Position numbers and translations under genes: made by a program. Below, one piece after another: positions 1 to 8,087 of a stretch of 64,000 bases of DNA. The stretch covers positions 558,001 to 622,000 of the forward strand of contig NZ_CP045702.1 of the NCBI RefSeq assembly GCF_014216315.1. Reading direction: 5' to 3'. This stretch comes from Streptomyces finlayi (lineage in GTDB: Bacteria; Actinomycetota; Actinomycetes; Streptomycetales; Streptomycetaceae). The notes under the pieces are model-generated. The model did not search any database. It had not been told where the DNA came from and saw only the letters and a program-made list of their open reading frames with translations. Within the stretch, counting starts at the first letter, position 1; each line of letters opens with the position of its first letter.

Positions 1-747
1 GCCACCGTCGTCATCAGCAATCCGGCCAAGCGCAACGCGATGACGGCGGACATGTGGCAGGCGCTGCCCGTCCTGCTGGAGCGGCTGGCCGCCGACCGCG
101 CGGTGCGGGCGCTCGTACTGACGGGCGCCGGTGACACGTTCTGCGCGGGCGCGGACATCTCCTCGCTCCGGTCCTCCGTCCAGGAACCGGGAGGCCACCC
201 GCAGGCCCTCGCGGTGCGGGCCGAGGAGGCGCTCGCCGCCTTCCCCCGGCCGACGCTCGCCGCCGTGCGGGGGTTCTGCGTGGGCGGCGGCAGCCAGCTG
301 GCGGCCGCCTGCGATCTCCGGTTCGCCGAGGAAGGCGCTTCCTTCGGTATCACCCCGGCCAGACTAGGCATCGTCTATCCCTCGTCGTCCACCCGGCGGC
401 TGGTCTCGCTGGTGGGGCCCGCCACGGCGAAGTTCCTGCTGTTCTCGGGCGAGCTGATCGGTACGGAACGGGCGCTGCGCGCCGGGCTGGTCGACGAGGT
501 CCTGCCGGCCGGTGAGCTCGGTGAGCGGGTCGATTCCTTCGTGCACCTCCTCGCTTCCCGCTCCCAGCTGACGCAGGCGGCGGCGAAGGAGTTCGCCTCG
601 GGGCGCGAGGACCGGGACCCCTACTGGGCGGATCAGGCGCGCCGCAGCGGCGACACCGCCGAGGGCGTCGCCGCGTTCCTGGAGCGGCGGGCGCCCGTCT
701 TCACCTGGACCACGGGGCCCGTGGACGGCGCGGCTACCGGAGGATGA
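1..747 (+). CDS. Enoyl-CoA hydratase/isomerase (crotonase) family protein, 5' end cut by window
   Basis: The reading frame is open from base 1, so the start codon lies upstream; 248 residues are visible. The first visible residues contain the crotonase motif NPAKRNAM. It is followed by the oxyanion-hole segment around CAGADISSL (residues ~57-65) and a second glycine-rich segment, RGFCVGGGSQLAAACDLRFA. Members of this superfamily hydrate or isomerise acyl-CoA thioesters; the exact substrate cannot be read from sequence. The usual family length is ~255-270 residues, so probably only a few residues are missing. The stop overlaps the 3' end of the convergent DJ-1/PfpI gene by 14 bp. Confidence 0.9.
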   Translation, partial: ATVVISNPAKRNAMTADMWQALPVLLERLAADRAVRALVLTGAGDTFCAGADISSLRSSVQEPGGHPQALAVRAEEALAAFPRPTLAAVRGFCVGGGSQLAAACDLRFAEEGASFGITPARLGIVYPSSSTRRLVSLVGPATAKFLLFSGELIGTERALRAGLVDEVLPAGELGERVDSFVHLLASRSQLTQAAAKEFASGREDRDPYWADQARRSGDTAEGVAAFLERRAPVFTWTTGPVDGAATGG

Positions 748-1369
748 AGCGGTTCTTCGTACGGAACTCCTCGACCAGGGCCGCCGGGGCCTTGGCCGGA
801 GACCCGCAGTCGTACGGCGGCTGCGGGTCGTACTCCGTCAGGAGCTGCACCGCCCGCGCGTGTTCGTCACCCGCGATCCGGCCGACCAGGGTCAGGCCCA
901 TGTCGATGCCGGACGAGACTCCCGCCGCCGTGACGTACTTGCCGTCGGTCACGACGCGTTCGGCGGTCGGCTCGACGCCGTAGGCCTTCAGGCTGTCGAG
1001 GGCGAGCCAGTGCGAGGTGGCGCGGCGTCCACTCAGCAGTCCGGCCGCTGCCAGCAGCAGCGAGCCGCTGCACACGGAGGTCGTCCAGGTGCTGGTGGCG
1101 TCGGCCGAGCGCAGCCAGCCGAGCAGCGCCTCGTTCTCCATCTGGTCACTCTGGCCGGGGCCACCGGGGACGACCAGAACGTCCGGGGACGGCACTTCGG
1201 CGAGCGTCCGGTCGGCGACGAGCGAGAGGCTCCCGCGGTCGTTGCGCACAGGACCGGTCCGCTCGGCGACGAAGACCGTCTCGGCGCCGGGGGTGCGGCA
1301 GAGCATTTCGTACGGGCCGACGGCGTCGAGTGCGGTGAAGCGGTCGAAGAGCAGGATGGCGATCTGCAT
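734..1369 (-). CDS. DJ-1/PfpI family protein (isonitrile hydratase-like)
   Basis: This 211-residue single-domain protein has the class I glutamine-amidotransferase-like fold of the DJ-1/PfpI superfamily. Visible marks are the N-terminal strand IAILLFDRFTALDAVGPYE, the VVPGGPG turn, and the nucleophile elbow SVCSGSLLLAAAGLL with the conserved cysteine, followed by ATSHW. This layout resembles isonitrile hydratase-type and GlxA N-terminal domains, but the substrate is unknown. An AGAGGA ribosome site lies 7 nt before the ATG. The next gene upstream on the same strand (1454-2416) is a GlxA-type regulator with the same fold plus a DNA-binding domain, so the pair may have arisen by duplication and may share a transcript. 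Confidence 0.88.
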   Translation of the reverse strand: MQIAILLFDRFTALDAVGPYEMLCRTPGAETVFVAERTGPVRNDRGSLSLVADRTLAEVPSPDVLVVPGGPGQSDQMENEALLGWLRSADATSTWTTSVCSGSLLLAAAGLLSGRRATSHWLALDSLKAYGVEPTAERVVTDGKYVTAAGVSSGIDMGLTLVGRIAGDEHARAVQLLTEYDPQPPYDCGSPAKAPAALVEEFRTKNRFILR

Positions 1370-1453
1370 GGCGGGTTCCTCTCGGGATGGTGGTGTCCGA
1401 CCGGCCTGGCTGGTTCCGTCCGGGCCGGCGGGGTCCGTCGTGTCGCCCCGCGG

Positions 1454-2416
1454 TCAGGGCGCGGCGTGGGACGGGCGGAAGCGGCGGCGGTATTCGGCGG
1501 GCGCGGTGCCGAGTGCCTTGACGAAGGCGCGGCGCATGGCCTCCGGCGTGCCGTAGCCGCTGGAGTGCGCGATCCGGGCGACCCCGTCCGTGGTGTCCTC
1601 CAGCAGCCGGCGGGCCTCTTCGAGACGTACGCGGTCGACGTAGCGACCCGGCGTCATCCCGGTCTCCGCCTGGAAGGCGCGGGCGAAGTGCCGGGGTGAG
1701 AGCCCGGCGCGGGCGGCGAGCGCCTCCACGGAGAGGTCGCCGGCGGGGTGCTCGGTGATCCAGTGCTGGATGTCCCGCAGAGGTTCGCGGCGGGCCGTCT
1801 GCGCGGTGAGCTGGGCGCTGAACTGGGCCTGGTTCCCGGGCCGTCGCAGGAACACGACAAGATGGCGGGCCACGGTGAGCGCCACCTCGCGGCCGTGGTC
1901 CTCCTCGACCAGGGCGAGCGCGAGATCGATGCCCGCCGTGACTCCGGCGGAGGTGGCCAGTGTCCCGTCACGTACGAAAATCGGGTCCGGGTCGACCTCC
2001 ACGGCCGGATAGGTGCGCGCGAGATGATCGCAGAACGCCCAGTGCGTCGTGACGCGGTGCCCGTCGAGCAGTCCCGTCTCGGCGAGCAGCAGCGCGCCCG
2101 TGCAGACGGAGACGAGCCGGTCGGCGTGCGGGGCGTGGCCGCGGAGCCAGTCGATCAGTGCGGGCTCGGGCTCGCGCGTGCCCTGGCCGCCGGGAACGAG
2201 GAGCGTGTGGGGCGGTGGGGCGTCGGCGAGCGCGGTGTCGGGGACGAGGGTGAGCCCGCTGGTACTGCGGACCGGGGCGCCGTCCAGGGAGGCGGTGCGC
2301 AGCTCGTACGTGACCCCGGGGAACCGGGAGGCACCGGCGAAGACCTCCACCGGGCCGGTGACATCGAGGCTCTGGACGCCGTCGAAGAGAACGACGAGTA
2401 CGGATCGCTGCTTCAT
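1454..2416 (-). CDS. GlxA-family transcriptional regulator (DJ-1/PfpI + AraC HTH)
   Basis: The protein has 320 residues. The N-terminal half is a DJ-1/PfpI domain (VLVVLFDGVQSLDVTGPVEV, then VPGGQG and SVCTGALLLAETGLL with the nucleophile-position cysteine). The C-terminal third is an AraC-type double helix-turn-helix (LAARAGLSPRHFARAFQAETGMTPGRYV, then IAHSSGYGTPEAMRRAFVKALG). Such regulators often control adjacent amidase or isonitrile-type enzymes, and the DJ-1 gene immediately downstream is the obvious candidate target. The ATG at 2416 was chosen because an AGGA motif lies 8 nt upstream; an in-frame ATG at 2425 is possible but has no clear ribosome site. The ligand is unknown. Confidence 0.9.
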   Translation of the reverse strand: MKQRSVLVVLFDGVQSLDVTGPVEVFAGASRFPGVTYELRTASLDGAPVRSTSGLTLVPDTALADAPPPHTLLVPGGQGTREPEPALIDWLRGHAPHADRLVSVCTGALLLAETGLLDGHRVTTHWAFCDHLARTYPAVEVDPDPIFVRDGTLATSAGVTAGIDLALALVEEDHGREVALTVARHLVVFLRRPGNQAQFSAQLTAQTARREPLRDIQHWITEHPAGDLSVEALAARAGLSPRHFARAFQAETGMTPGRYVDRVRLEEARRLLEDTTDGVARIAHSSGYGTPEAMRRAFVKALGTAPAEYRRRFRPSHAAP

Positions 2417-2557
2417 GCGGCTCATCCTGAGCGGGCCGGCCCGATGGCCGCAATGACGAACAACCCTCCTTTCCTGCCATGCCGCCCGCTGGTCAGCCGT
2501 AGGCCGCTCGGGGACCACCCGTCCTCCAAGGATTCACGGCGAACGGCTTCCGCGCCG

Positions 2558-2573
2558 TACCGACCAGTCGGTA
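2558..2573. promoter_or_regulatory. TetR-type operator-like palindrome before the SCO6745-family gene
   Basis: TACCGACCAGTCGGTA is a 16-bp near-perfect palindrome (seven paired positions per arm, mismatched only at the two centre bases) ending 10 bp before the ATG at 2584. Its shape matches the ACCGACnnGTCGGT sites bound by many TetR-family repressors. The position is suited to blocking transcription of the gene at 2584. No regulator gene is adjacent, so the cognate protein is unknown. Confidence 0.6.
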
Positions 2574-2583
2574 ACGTACGGGC

Positions 2584-3447
2584 ATGAGCACTCTTCCTCC
2601 CCGCGCCGGACGCCGCTGCCACAACGCCCTCAACCCGCTGCACTCCACGGTCTACTTCTCCCCCGACCTCGGCAAGGAGATGGGCGAACTGGGCATCGTC
2701 GACTCCGACGCCGCCTACTTCGCCGCCCGCGGCGCCGCGATGGGCGCCGTCGGAGCCGGTACCGTCAGCGCCGCCTTCTACAACTTCAACCACGAGCTGG
2801 TGGCACGCCATCTGCCCGCCGTCTGGTCCGTCGCCTCCCCGCAGGCGGTAATCGACGCGCGGCTGCGGGCAGCCGACACGACACTCCGCAGGCTGCTGGG
2901 CGAGGAGGTCATCGCCTCGGCGGAGCTCGCCGAGGCCGCGCGGCTCGCCCTGCGTGCCACCGAGGGCTGCACCCGCCACGCCCGGCCGCTGTACGCCGCC
3001 CACGCCGATCTGCCGGTCCCGGACGCGCCGCACCTCGCGTACTGGCACGCGGCGACCCTCCTGCGCGAACACCGGGGGGACGCCCATCTCGCCGCGCTCC
3101 TCGCCGCCGGTCTGGACCCCGTGGAGGCCATGGTCAGCCACACCGCGACCGGCAAGGGAATGGCCCCGCGCTGGATCCTCGCCACCCGTGGCTGGCGCCG
3201 CGCCGACTGGGACGCTGCCGCCGAGCGGCTGCGCGGACGCGGTCTGCTGGACGACGCGAACGAGCTGACGGAGGCGGGCACGGCTCTCCGGGCCGGCCTC
3301 GAGGAGGCGACGGACCGGATGGACGCCGCACCGTACGAACGCCTGGGCGCCGAGGGCGTCGAGCGGCTGACCGAGCTCGGGCGCGGCTACCTGTTCGCGG
3401 CGGCCTCGGCCGGAGCGTTCCCGGACGGCCTCGTCGGAAAAGGCTGA
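2584..3447 (+). CDS. SCO6745 family protein (function unknown)
   Basis: This 287-residue cytoplasmic protein resembles, from memory, the actinobacterial SCO6745 family. It starts MSTLPPRAGRRCHNALNPLHSTVYFSP and carries an alanine-rich helical middle. Its C-terminal part (WRRADWDAAAERLRGRGLLDD, then a LTEAGTALR segment) looks like a winged-helix two-strand element of MarR type, which may mean DNA or ligand binding. There is no signal peptide or membrane segment. No good Shine-Dalgarno is visible within 10 nt of the ATG, because that space is occupied by the palindrome at 2558-2573. No enzymatic function can be assigned. Confidence 0.85.
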   Translation: MSTLPPRAGRRCHNALNPLHSTVYFSPDLGKEMGELGIVDSDAAYFAARGAAMGAVGAGTVSAAFYNFNHELVARHLPAVWSVASPQAVIDARLRAADTTLRRLLGEEVIASAELAEAARLALRATEGCTRHARPLYAAHADLPVPDAPHLAYWHAATLLREHRGDAHLAALLAAGLDPVEAMVSHTATGKGMAPRWILATRGWRRADWDAAAERLRGRGLLDDANELTEAGTALRAGLEEATDRMDAAPYERLGAEGVERLTELGRGYLFAAASAGAFPDGLVGKG

Positions 3448-3520
3448 TCCAGGAACGTTTACGAGCCGCGGTCAGGGTCACGCGCACAGGACACCGTTCA
3501 CCGCGACGAAGGAGAACACC

Positions 3521-3649
3521 ATGCGCACGATCGCAGACATCTTCCGCACCATCGGCTCCGCCGTGGCCACCGTCGTGACGCTGCCCTTCCGGCTGGTGGC
3601 CAAGCTCTTCGGCGGCGCGTCGCGCGGCGGCCGGAGCCGGCGCGCCTGA
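3521..3649 (+). CDS. Small LPFRL-motif protein, 42 residues
   Basis: A short ORF starts with ATG at 3521, five to seven bases after a strong AAGGAG site (3509-3514). It encodes a 42-residue amphipathic peptide: IADIFRTIGSAVATVVTLPF, then RLVAKLFGGASRGG, ending in a basic RSRRA tail. The LPFRLVAKLFGGAS core looks like short proteins I recall from other Streptomyces. One hydrophobic helix followed by arginines suggests membrane association. It sits alone between the SCO6745-family gene and tex. The support is the ribosome site and composition; the function is unknown. Confidence 0.65.
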   Translation: MRTIADIFRTIGSAVATVVTLPFRLVAKLFGGASRGGRSRRA

Positions 3650-3786
3650 GCCGGCGGTCCGCGCGGCGGCCTTCGACGAGGTCACGCGACACGACCCCCG
3701 GCCACCCGGCACAATGCAGGCGAAGGGGACCATCCCCAGCAGGTACAGCCAGCACAGCCAGTACGAGAAGGCGAGTCGGGAAAACC

Positions 3787-6270
3787 GTGACGACGTCCAT
3801 CGAAGGCAGGATCGCCGAGGAGCTCGGCGTACGTGAGCGTCAGGTGAAGGCGGCCGTCGAGCTGCTCGACGGCGGGTCGACCGTGCCGTTCATCGCGCGC
3901 TACCGCAAGGAAGCCACCGAAATGCTCGACGACGCGCAGCTGCGCACGCTCGAGGAACGGCTGCGGTATCTGCGGGAGCTGGAGGACCGCCGGGCGGCGA
4001 TCCTCGAATCCGTACGCGAGCAGGGCAAGCTCGACGAGTCGCTGGAGGCGCGGATCCGGGCCGCCGACACCAAGGCGCGGCTGGAGGACATCTACCTCCC
4101 GTTCAAGCCGAAGCGCCGGACGAAGGCACAGATCGCCCGCGAGGCGGGGCTCGCGCCGCTGGCGGACGGGCTGCTCGGCGACCCGTCGGTGGATCCGCTC
4201 GTGGCCGCTGCCGCGTTCGTGGACCCGGACAAGGGCGTGGCGGACGGGGCGGCGGCCCTGGACGGCGCCCGCGCCATCCTCGCCGAACGGTTCTCCGAGG
4301 ACGCCGACCTCACGGGCGAGCTGCGTGAGCGCATGTGGTCGCGCGGACGGCTCACGGCGAAGGTGCGGGAGGGCAAGGAGGAGGCCGGGGCGAAGTTCGC
4401 CGACTACTTCGACTTCGCGGAACCGTTCACCGTGCTGCCCTCGCACCGGGTCCTGGCCATGCTGCGGGGCGAGAAGGAGGACGTGCTCGATCTCGTCCTG
4501 GAGCCCGAGGAGCCGGAGGCCGCGGAGCGGCCGGGCCCGTCGGCGTACGAGAACATGATCGCCCGGCGCTTCGGGATCAACGACCGGGGGCGTCCGGGCG
4601 ACAAGTGGCTCGCCGACACCGCGCGCTGGGCCTGGCGCACCCGCATCCTGGTCCACCTCGGGATCGATCTGCGGTCGCGGCTGCGTACGGCGGCGGAGGA
4701 CGAGGCGGTACGCGTCTTCGCGTCGAACCTGCGCGACCTGCTGCTCGCGGCACCGGCCGGGACCCGGGCGACGCTGGGACTCGACCCCGGTTTCCGTACC
4801 GGCGTGAAGGTCGCCGTCGTCGACGCGACCGGCAAGGTGGTGGCGACGGACGTCATCCATCCGCACGTTCCGGCCAACCGGTGGGACGAGTCGCTGGCGA
4901 AGCTGGAGCGGCTGGCGAAGGCCCACTCCGTGGACCTGATCGCGATCGGCAACGGCACGGCGTCACGCGAGACCGACAAGCTCGCCGGTGAACTGTGCGA
5001 GAAGCATCCGGAGCTGAAGCTCACCAAGGTGATGGTGTCGGAAGCCGGCGCCTCGGTGTACTCGGCGTCCGCCTTCGCCTCGCAGGAACTCCCGGACATG
5101 GACGTGTCGCTCCGTGGCGCGGTCTCGATCGCGCGGCGCCTCCAGGACCCGCTGGCCGAGCTGGTGAAGATCGACCCGAAGTCGATCGGAGTAGGCCAGT
5201 ACCAGCACGACCTGTCCGAGGTGAAGCTGTCGCGCTCGCTGGACACGGTCGTCGAGGACTGCGTGAACGGGGTCGGCGTCGACGTCAACACCGCTTCCGC
5301 GCCGCTGCTTTCGCGCGTTTCCGGCATCGGTTCGGGTCTCGCCGAGAACATCGTCGCGCACCGGGACACCCATGGACCGTTCCGCTCGCGCCGGGCGCTG
5401 AAGGATGTGGCGCGGCTGGGTCCGAAGGCGTACGAGCAGTGCGCGGGCTTCCTCCGCATCCGGGGCGGGGACGATCCGCTGGACTCGTCGAGCGTGCACC
5501 CCGAGGCGTACCCGGTGGTGCGGGCGATGGTGAAGACGACGGGCAGCGAGGTGGCGTCGCTGATCGGCAACGCGGGTGTGCTGCGCACGCTGCGGGCCGA
5601 TGACTTCGTGAACGAGAAGTTCGGTCTGCCGACGGTCACCGACATCCTGAAGGAGCTGGAGAAGCCGGGCCGTGACCCTCGTCCGGCGTTCAGGACGGCC
5701 ACCTTCAAGGACGGCGTCGAGAAGATCGGCGATCTGGCGTCCGGGATGGTGCTGGAGGGGGTCGTCACGAACGTGGCGGCGTTCGGGGCGTTCGTGGACA
5801 TCGGGGTGCACCAGGACGGCCTGGTGCACGTGTCGGCGATGTCCAGGACCTTCGTGAAGGACCCCAGGGATGTCGTGAAGCCGGGCGACGTCGTGAAGGT
5901 CAAGGTCATGGACATCGACATTCCGCGCAAGCGGATCTCGTTGACGCTGCGGCTGGACGACGAGGCGGTGTCCGCCGGGCAGGCGGGACAGCAGCCCGGC
6001 GAGGGCGGGGAGCGGGGCGCACGGGCCGGCCGGCCGCCTAGGCCCCGTCAGGGTGAGCAGGGCGGGCGCGGCGCAGAGGGCGGTGGCCGGGGCAGCGGTC
6101 AGAGCACGGGCCAGGGCGTCCGGGGCGGTCAGGGGCGTGACCGGCGCGGGGGCGGCGGCGCGGGCGGTGCGCGCCAGGCACCGGCTGCCGTGCCTGGGAA
6201 CAGTGCGATGGCGGACGCGTTGCGGCGGGCGGGGCTGGCCGATCCGAAGCAGGGCGGCAGGAAGCCGTAG
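3787..6270 (+). CDS. tex: Tex family RNA-binding transcription accessory protein
   Basis: The protein has 827 residues and starts with GTG. The Tex architecture is complete: an N-terminal helical Tex domain (VPFIARYRKEATEMLDD), an RNase H-like YqgF domain (LGLDPGFRTGVKVAV, residues ~330), a helix-hairpin-helix region (ASAPLLSRVSGIGSGLAENI), and an S1 RNA-binding domain (GMVLEGVVTNVAAFGAFVDI, ~650-720). After ~730 there is a ~100-residue glycine/arginine/glutamine-rich tail that standard Tex proteins (~770 aa) lack; such tails usually bind RNA nonspecifically. Tex acts in the cytoplasm on RNA and transcription. It is a single-gene unit, convergent with the ABC-F gene across the hairpin at 6280-6320. 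Confidence 0.96.
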   Translation: MTTSIEGRIAEELGVRERQVKAAVELLDGGSTVPFIARYRKEATEMLDDAQLRTLEERLRYLRELEDRRAAILESVREQGKLDESLEARIRAADTKARLEDIYLPFKPKRRTKAQIAREAGLAPLADGLLGDPSVDPLVAAAAFVDPDKGVADGAAALDGARAILAERFSEDADLTGELRERMWSRGRLTAKVREGKEEAGAKFADYFDFAEPFTVLPSHRVLAMLRGEKEDVLDLVLEPEEPEAAERPGPSAYENMIARRFGINDRGRPGDKWLADTARWAWRTRILVHLGIDLRSRLRTAAEDEAVRVFASNLRDLLLAAPAGTRATLGLDPGFRTGVKVAVVDATGKVVATDVIHPHVPANRWDESLAKLERLAKAHSVDLIAIGNGTASRETDKLAGELCEKHPELKLTKVMVSEAGASVYSASAFASQELPDMDVSLRGAVSIARRLQDPLAELVKIDPKSIGVGQYQHDLSEVKLSRSLDTVVEDCVNGVGVDVNTASAPLLSRVSGIGSGLAENIVAHRDTHGPFRSRRALKDVARLGPKAYEQCAGFLRIRGGDDPLDSSSVHPEAYPVVRAMVKTTGSEVASLIGNAGVLRTLRADDFVNEKFGLPTVTDILKELEKPGRDPRPAFRTATFKDGVEKIGDLASGMVLEGVVTNVAAFGAFVDIGVHQDGLVHVSAMSRTFVKDPRDVVKPGDVVKVKVMDIDIPRKRISLTLRLDDEAVSAGQAGQQPGEGGERGARAGRPPRPRQGEQGGRGAEGGGRGSGQSTGQGVRGGQGRDRRGGGGAGGARQAPAAVPGNSAMADALRRAGLADPKQGGRKP

Positions 6271-6279
6271 CGGGTGGAC

Positions 6280-6320
6280 GGGGAGGGGCGGTCGCCGCTG
6301 TGCGCGGCCGTCCCCTCCCC
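6280..6320. terminator. Bidirectional hairpin between tex and the ABC-F gene
   Basis: GGGGAGGGG (6280-6288) pairs with CCCCTCCCC (6312-6320), and the stem continues through CGG/CCG with one bulged T. There is no long U run, as is usual in Streptomyces. It lies between two convergent stop codons. Confidence 0.65.
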
Positions 6321-6327
6321 AGCCCTT

Positions 6328-7965
6328 TCAGATCTCCGTCACCTTGCCGTTGGACACCTCGAGGCGCCGCGTCGTGCGGACCGACTCCAGCATCCGGCGA
6401 TCATGTGTGACCAGCAGGAGCGTGCCGGTGTAGGAGTCGAGTGCCGACTCCAGCTGCTCGATCGCCGGCAGGTCCAAATGGTTCGTCGGCTCGTCCAGGA
6501 CCAGGAGGTTGACGCCCCGGCCCTGGAGGAGGGCGAGTGCCGCGCGGGTGCGCTCGCCCGGGGAGAGTGTCGTCGCGGGGCGGGTCACATGGTCGGCGCG
6601 CAGGCCGAACTTGGCGAGCAGCGTGCGGACTTCGGCCGGTTCCGTGTCGGGAACGGCCGCGCAGAACGCGTCGATCAGGCTCTCCGAGCCGTGGAACAGC
6701 TTGCGGGCCTGGTCGACCTCGCCGACCACGACACCCGAGCCGAGCGTGGCGTGCCCGGAGCCGAGCGGGAGCCTGCCGAGCAGGGCGGCGAGCAGGGTGG
6801 ACTTGCCCGCTCCGTTGGCTCCGGTGATGGCGACCCGGTCCGCCCAGTCGATCTGCAGCGTCGCCGGTCCGAAGGCGAAGTCGCCTCGTACGACCTCGGC
6901 GTCGCGGAGGGAGGCGACGACCGAACCCGAGCGCGGGGCGGAGGCGATCTCCATCCGGAGCTCCCACTCCTTGCGGGGCTCCTCCACCACATCGAGCCGC
7001 TCGATCATGCGCTGCGTCTGCCGGGCCTTGGCGGCCTGCTTCTCGCTGGACTCGCTGCGGAACTTACGGCCGATCTTGTCGTTGTCCGTGGCCTTGCGGC
7101 GGGCGTTCTTGACGCCCTTGTCCATCCAGGAGCGCTGCGTCTGCGCGCGTCCTTCCAGCGCTGACCGCTTGTCGGCGTACTCGTCGAACTCCTCGCGGGC
7201 GTGCCGGCGAGCACGGTCGCGCTCCTCCAGGTAGGCCGCGTAGCCGCCGCCGTACAGGTTGATCTCCTGCTGCGCCAGGTCCAGCTCCAGGACCTTGGTG
7301 ACCGTACGCATCAGGAACTCGCGGTCGTGGCTGATGACGACCGTGCCCGTCCGCAGTCCGGCGACGTACCGCTCGAGGCGTTCCAGGCCGTCCAGGTCCA
7401 GGTCGTTGGTGGGCTCGTCCAGCAGGAAGATGTCGTAACGGGACAGCAGGAGCGAGGCGAGTCCGGCGCGGGCGGCCTGGCCGCCGGAGAGCGCCGTCAT
7501 CGGGAGGTCCAGGCTGATGGTCAGGCCGAGGTCGGCAGCGACCTCCTCGGCCCGCTCGTCGAGGTCGGCGCCGCCGAGCGAGAGCCAGCGTTCCAGCGTC
7601 TCGGAGTACGCGTCGTCCGCACCCGGAGCCCCGTCGACGAGGCCCTGGGTCGCGGTGTCCATCGCTTCCTGGGCGTCGGCGACGCCGGTGCGGCGGGCGA
7701 GGAAGGCCCGGACCGTCTCATCCGGGCGCCGCTCGGGTTCCTGCGGGAGGTGCCCGACGGTGGCGGTGGGCGGGGAGAGGCGCAGCTCGCCCTCCTCCGG
7801 GCTGTCGAGCCCTGCGAGGAGGCGGAGCAGGGACGATTTACCGGCGCCGTTGACTCCGACGAGACCGATCACATCGCCGGGAGCGACGACGAGGTCGAGC
7901 CCTGCGAAGAGAGTGCGGTCGCCGTGTCCGGCGGCGAGATCCTTGGCGACGAGAGTGGCAGTCAT
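6328..7965 (-). CDS. ABC-F family ATP-binding protein
   Basis: The protein has 545 residues with two ABC ATPase domains and no membrane segment, which defines the ABC-F class. Domain 1 has Walker A GVNGAGKSS (residues 37-45), signature LSGGQAARAGL and Walker B IFLLDEPTND. Domain 2 has GANGAGKST, signature LSPGERTRAAL and LLVLDEPTNHLDL. Between them is the charged interdomain linker (WMDKGVKNARRKATDNDKIG) that in ABC-F proteins reaches into the ribosomal E site. Members act on ribosomes as translation factors or antibiotic-protection proteins; which role applies here cannot be told. It is divergent from the D-amino-acid oxidase gene. Confidence 0.94.
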   Translation of the reverse strand: MTATLVAKDLAAGHGDRTLFAGLDLVVAPGDVIGLVGVNGAGKSSLLRLLAGLDSPEEGELRLSPPTATVGHLPQEPERRPDETVRAFLARRTGVADAQEAMDTATQGLVDGAPGADDAYSETLERWLSLGGADLDERAEEVAADLGLTISLDLPMTALSGGQAARAGLASLLLSRYDIFLLDEPTNDLDLDGLERLERYVAGLRTGTVVISHDREFLMRTVTKVLELDLAQQEINLYGGGYAAYLEERDRARRHAREEFDEYADKRSALEGRAQTQRSWMDKGVKNARRKATDNDKIGRKFRSESSEKQAAKARQTQRMIERLDVVEEPRKEWELRMEIASAPRSGSVVASLRDAEVVRGDFAFGPATLQIDWADRVAITGANGAGKSTLLAALLGRLPLGSGHATLGSGVVVGEVDQARKLFHGSESLIDAFCAAVPDTEPAEVRTLLAKFGLRADHVTRPATTLSPGERTRAALALLQGRGVNLLVLDEPTNHLDLPAIEQLESALDSYTGTLLLVTHDRRMLESVRTTRRLEVSNGKVTEI

Positions 7966-8030
7966 CAGAGCTCGATCCTAAACGGCGTGCGGGAGGACGC
8001 AGCAGCCGACCGGTATGCGAGGCGATCCGT

Positions 8031-8070
8031 TAGCGTCCTCTGTCAGTGCGGACCGCACGCGTGCGGTCCG
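8031..8070 (+). promoter_or_regulatory. Predicted -10 box and perfect 22-bp palindrome in the D-amino-acid oxidase leader
   Basis: TAGCGT (8031-8036) fits a streptomycete -10 hexamer. It is followed at 8049-8070 by a perfect palindrome with arms CGGACCGCACG and CGTGCGGTCCG and no spacer. The palindrome ends 17 bp before the GTG at 8088, so it would sit in the 5' leader as an operator, or fold as an mRNA hairpin just above the ribosome site. Confidence 0.6.
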
Positions 8071-8087
8071 AGACGGAGGGGGCAGCG

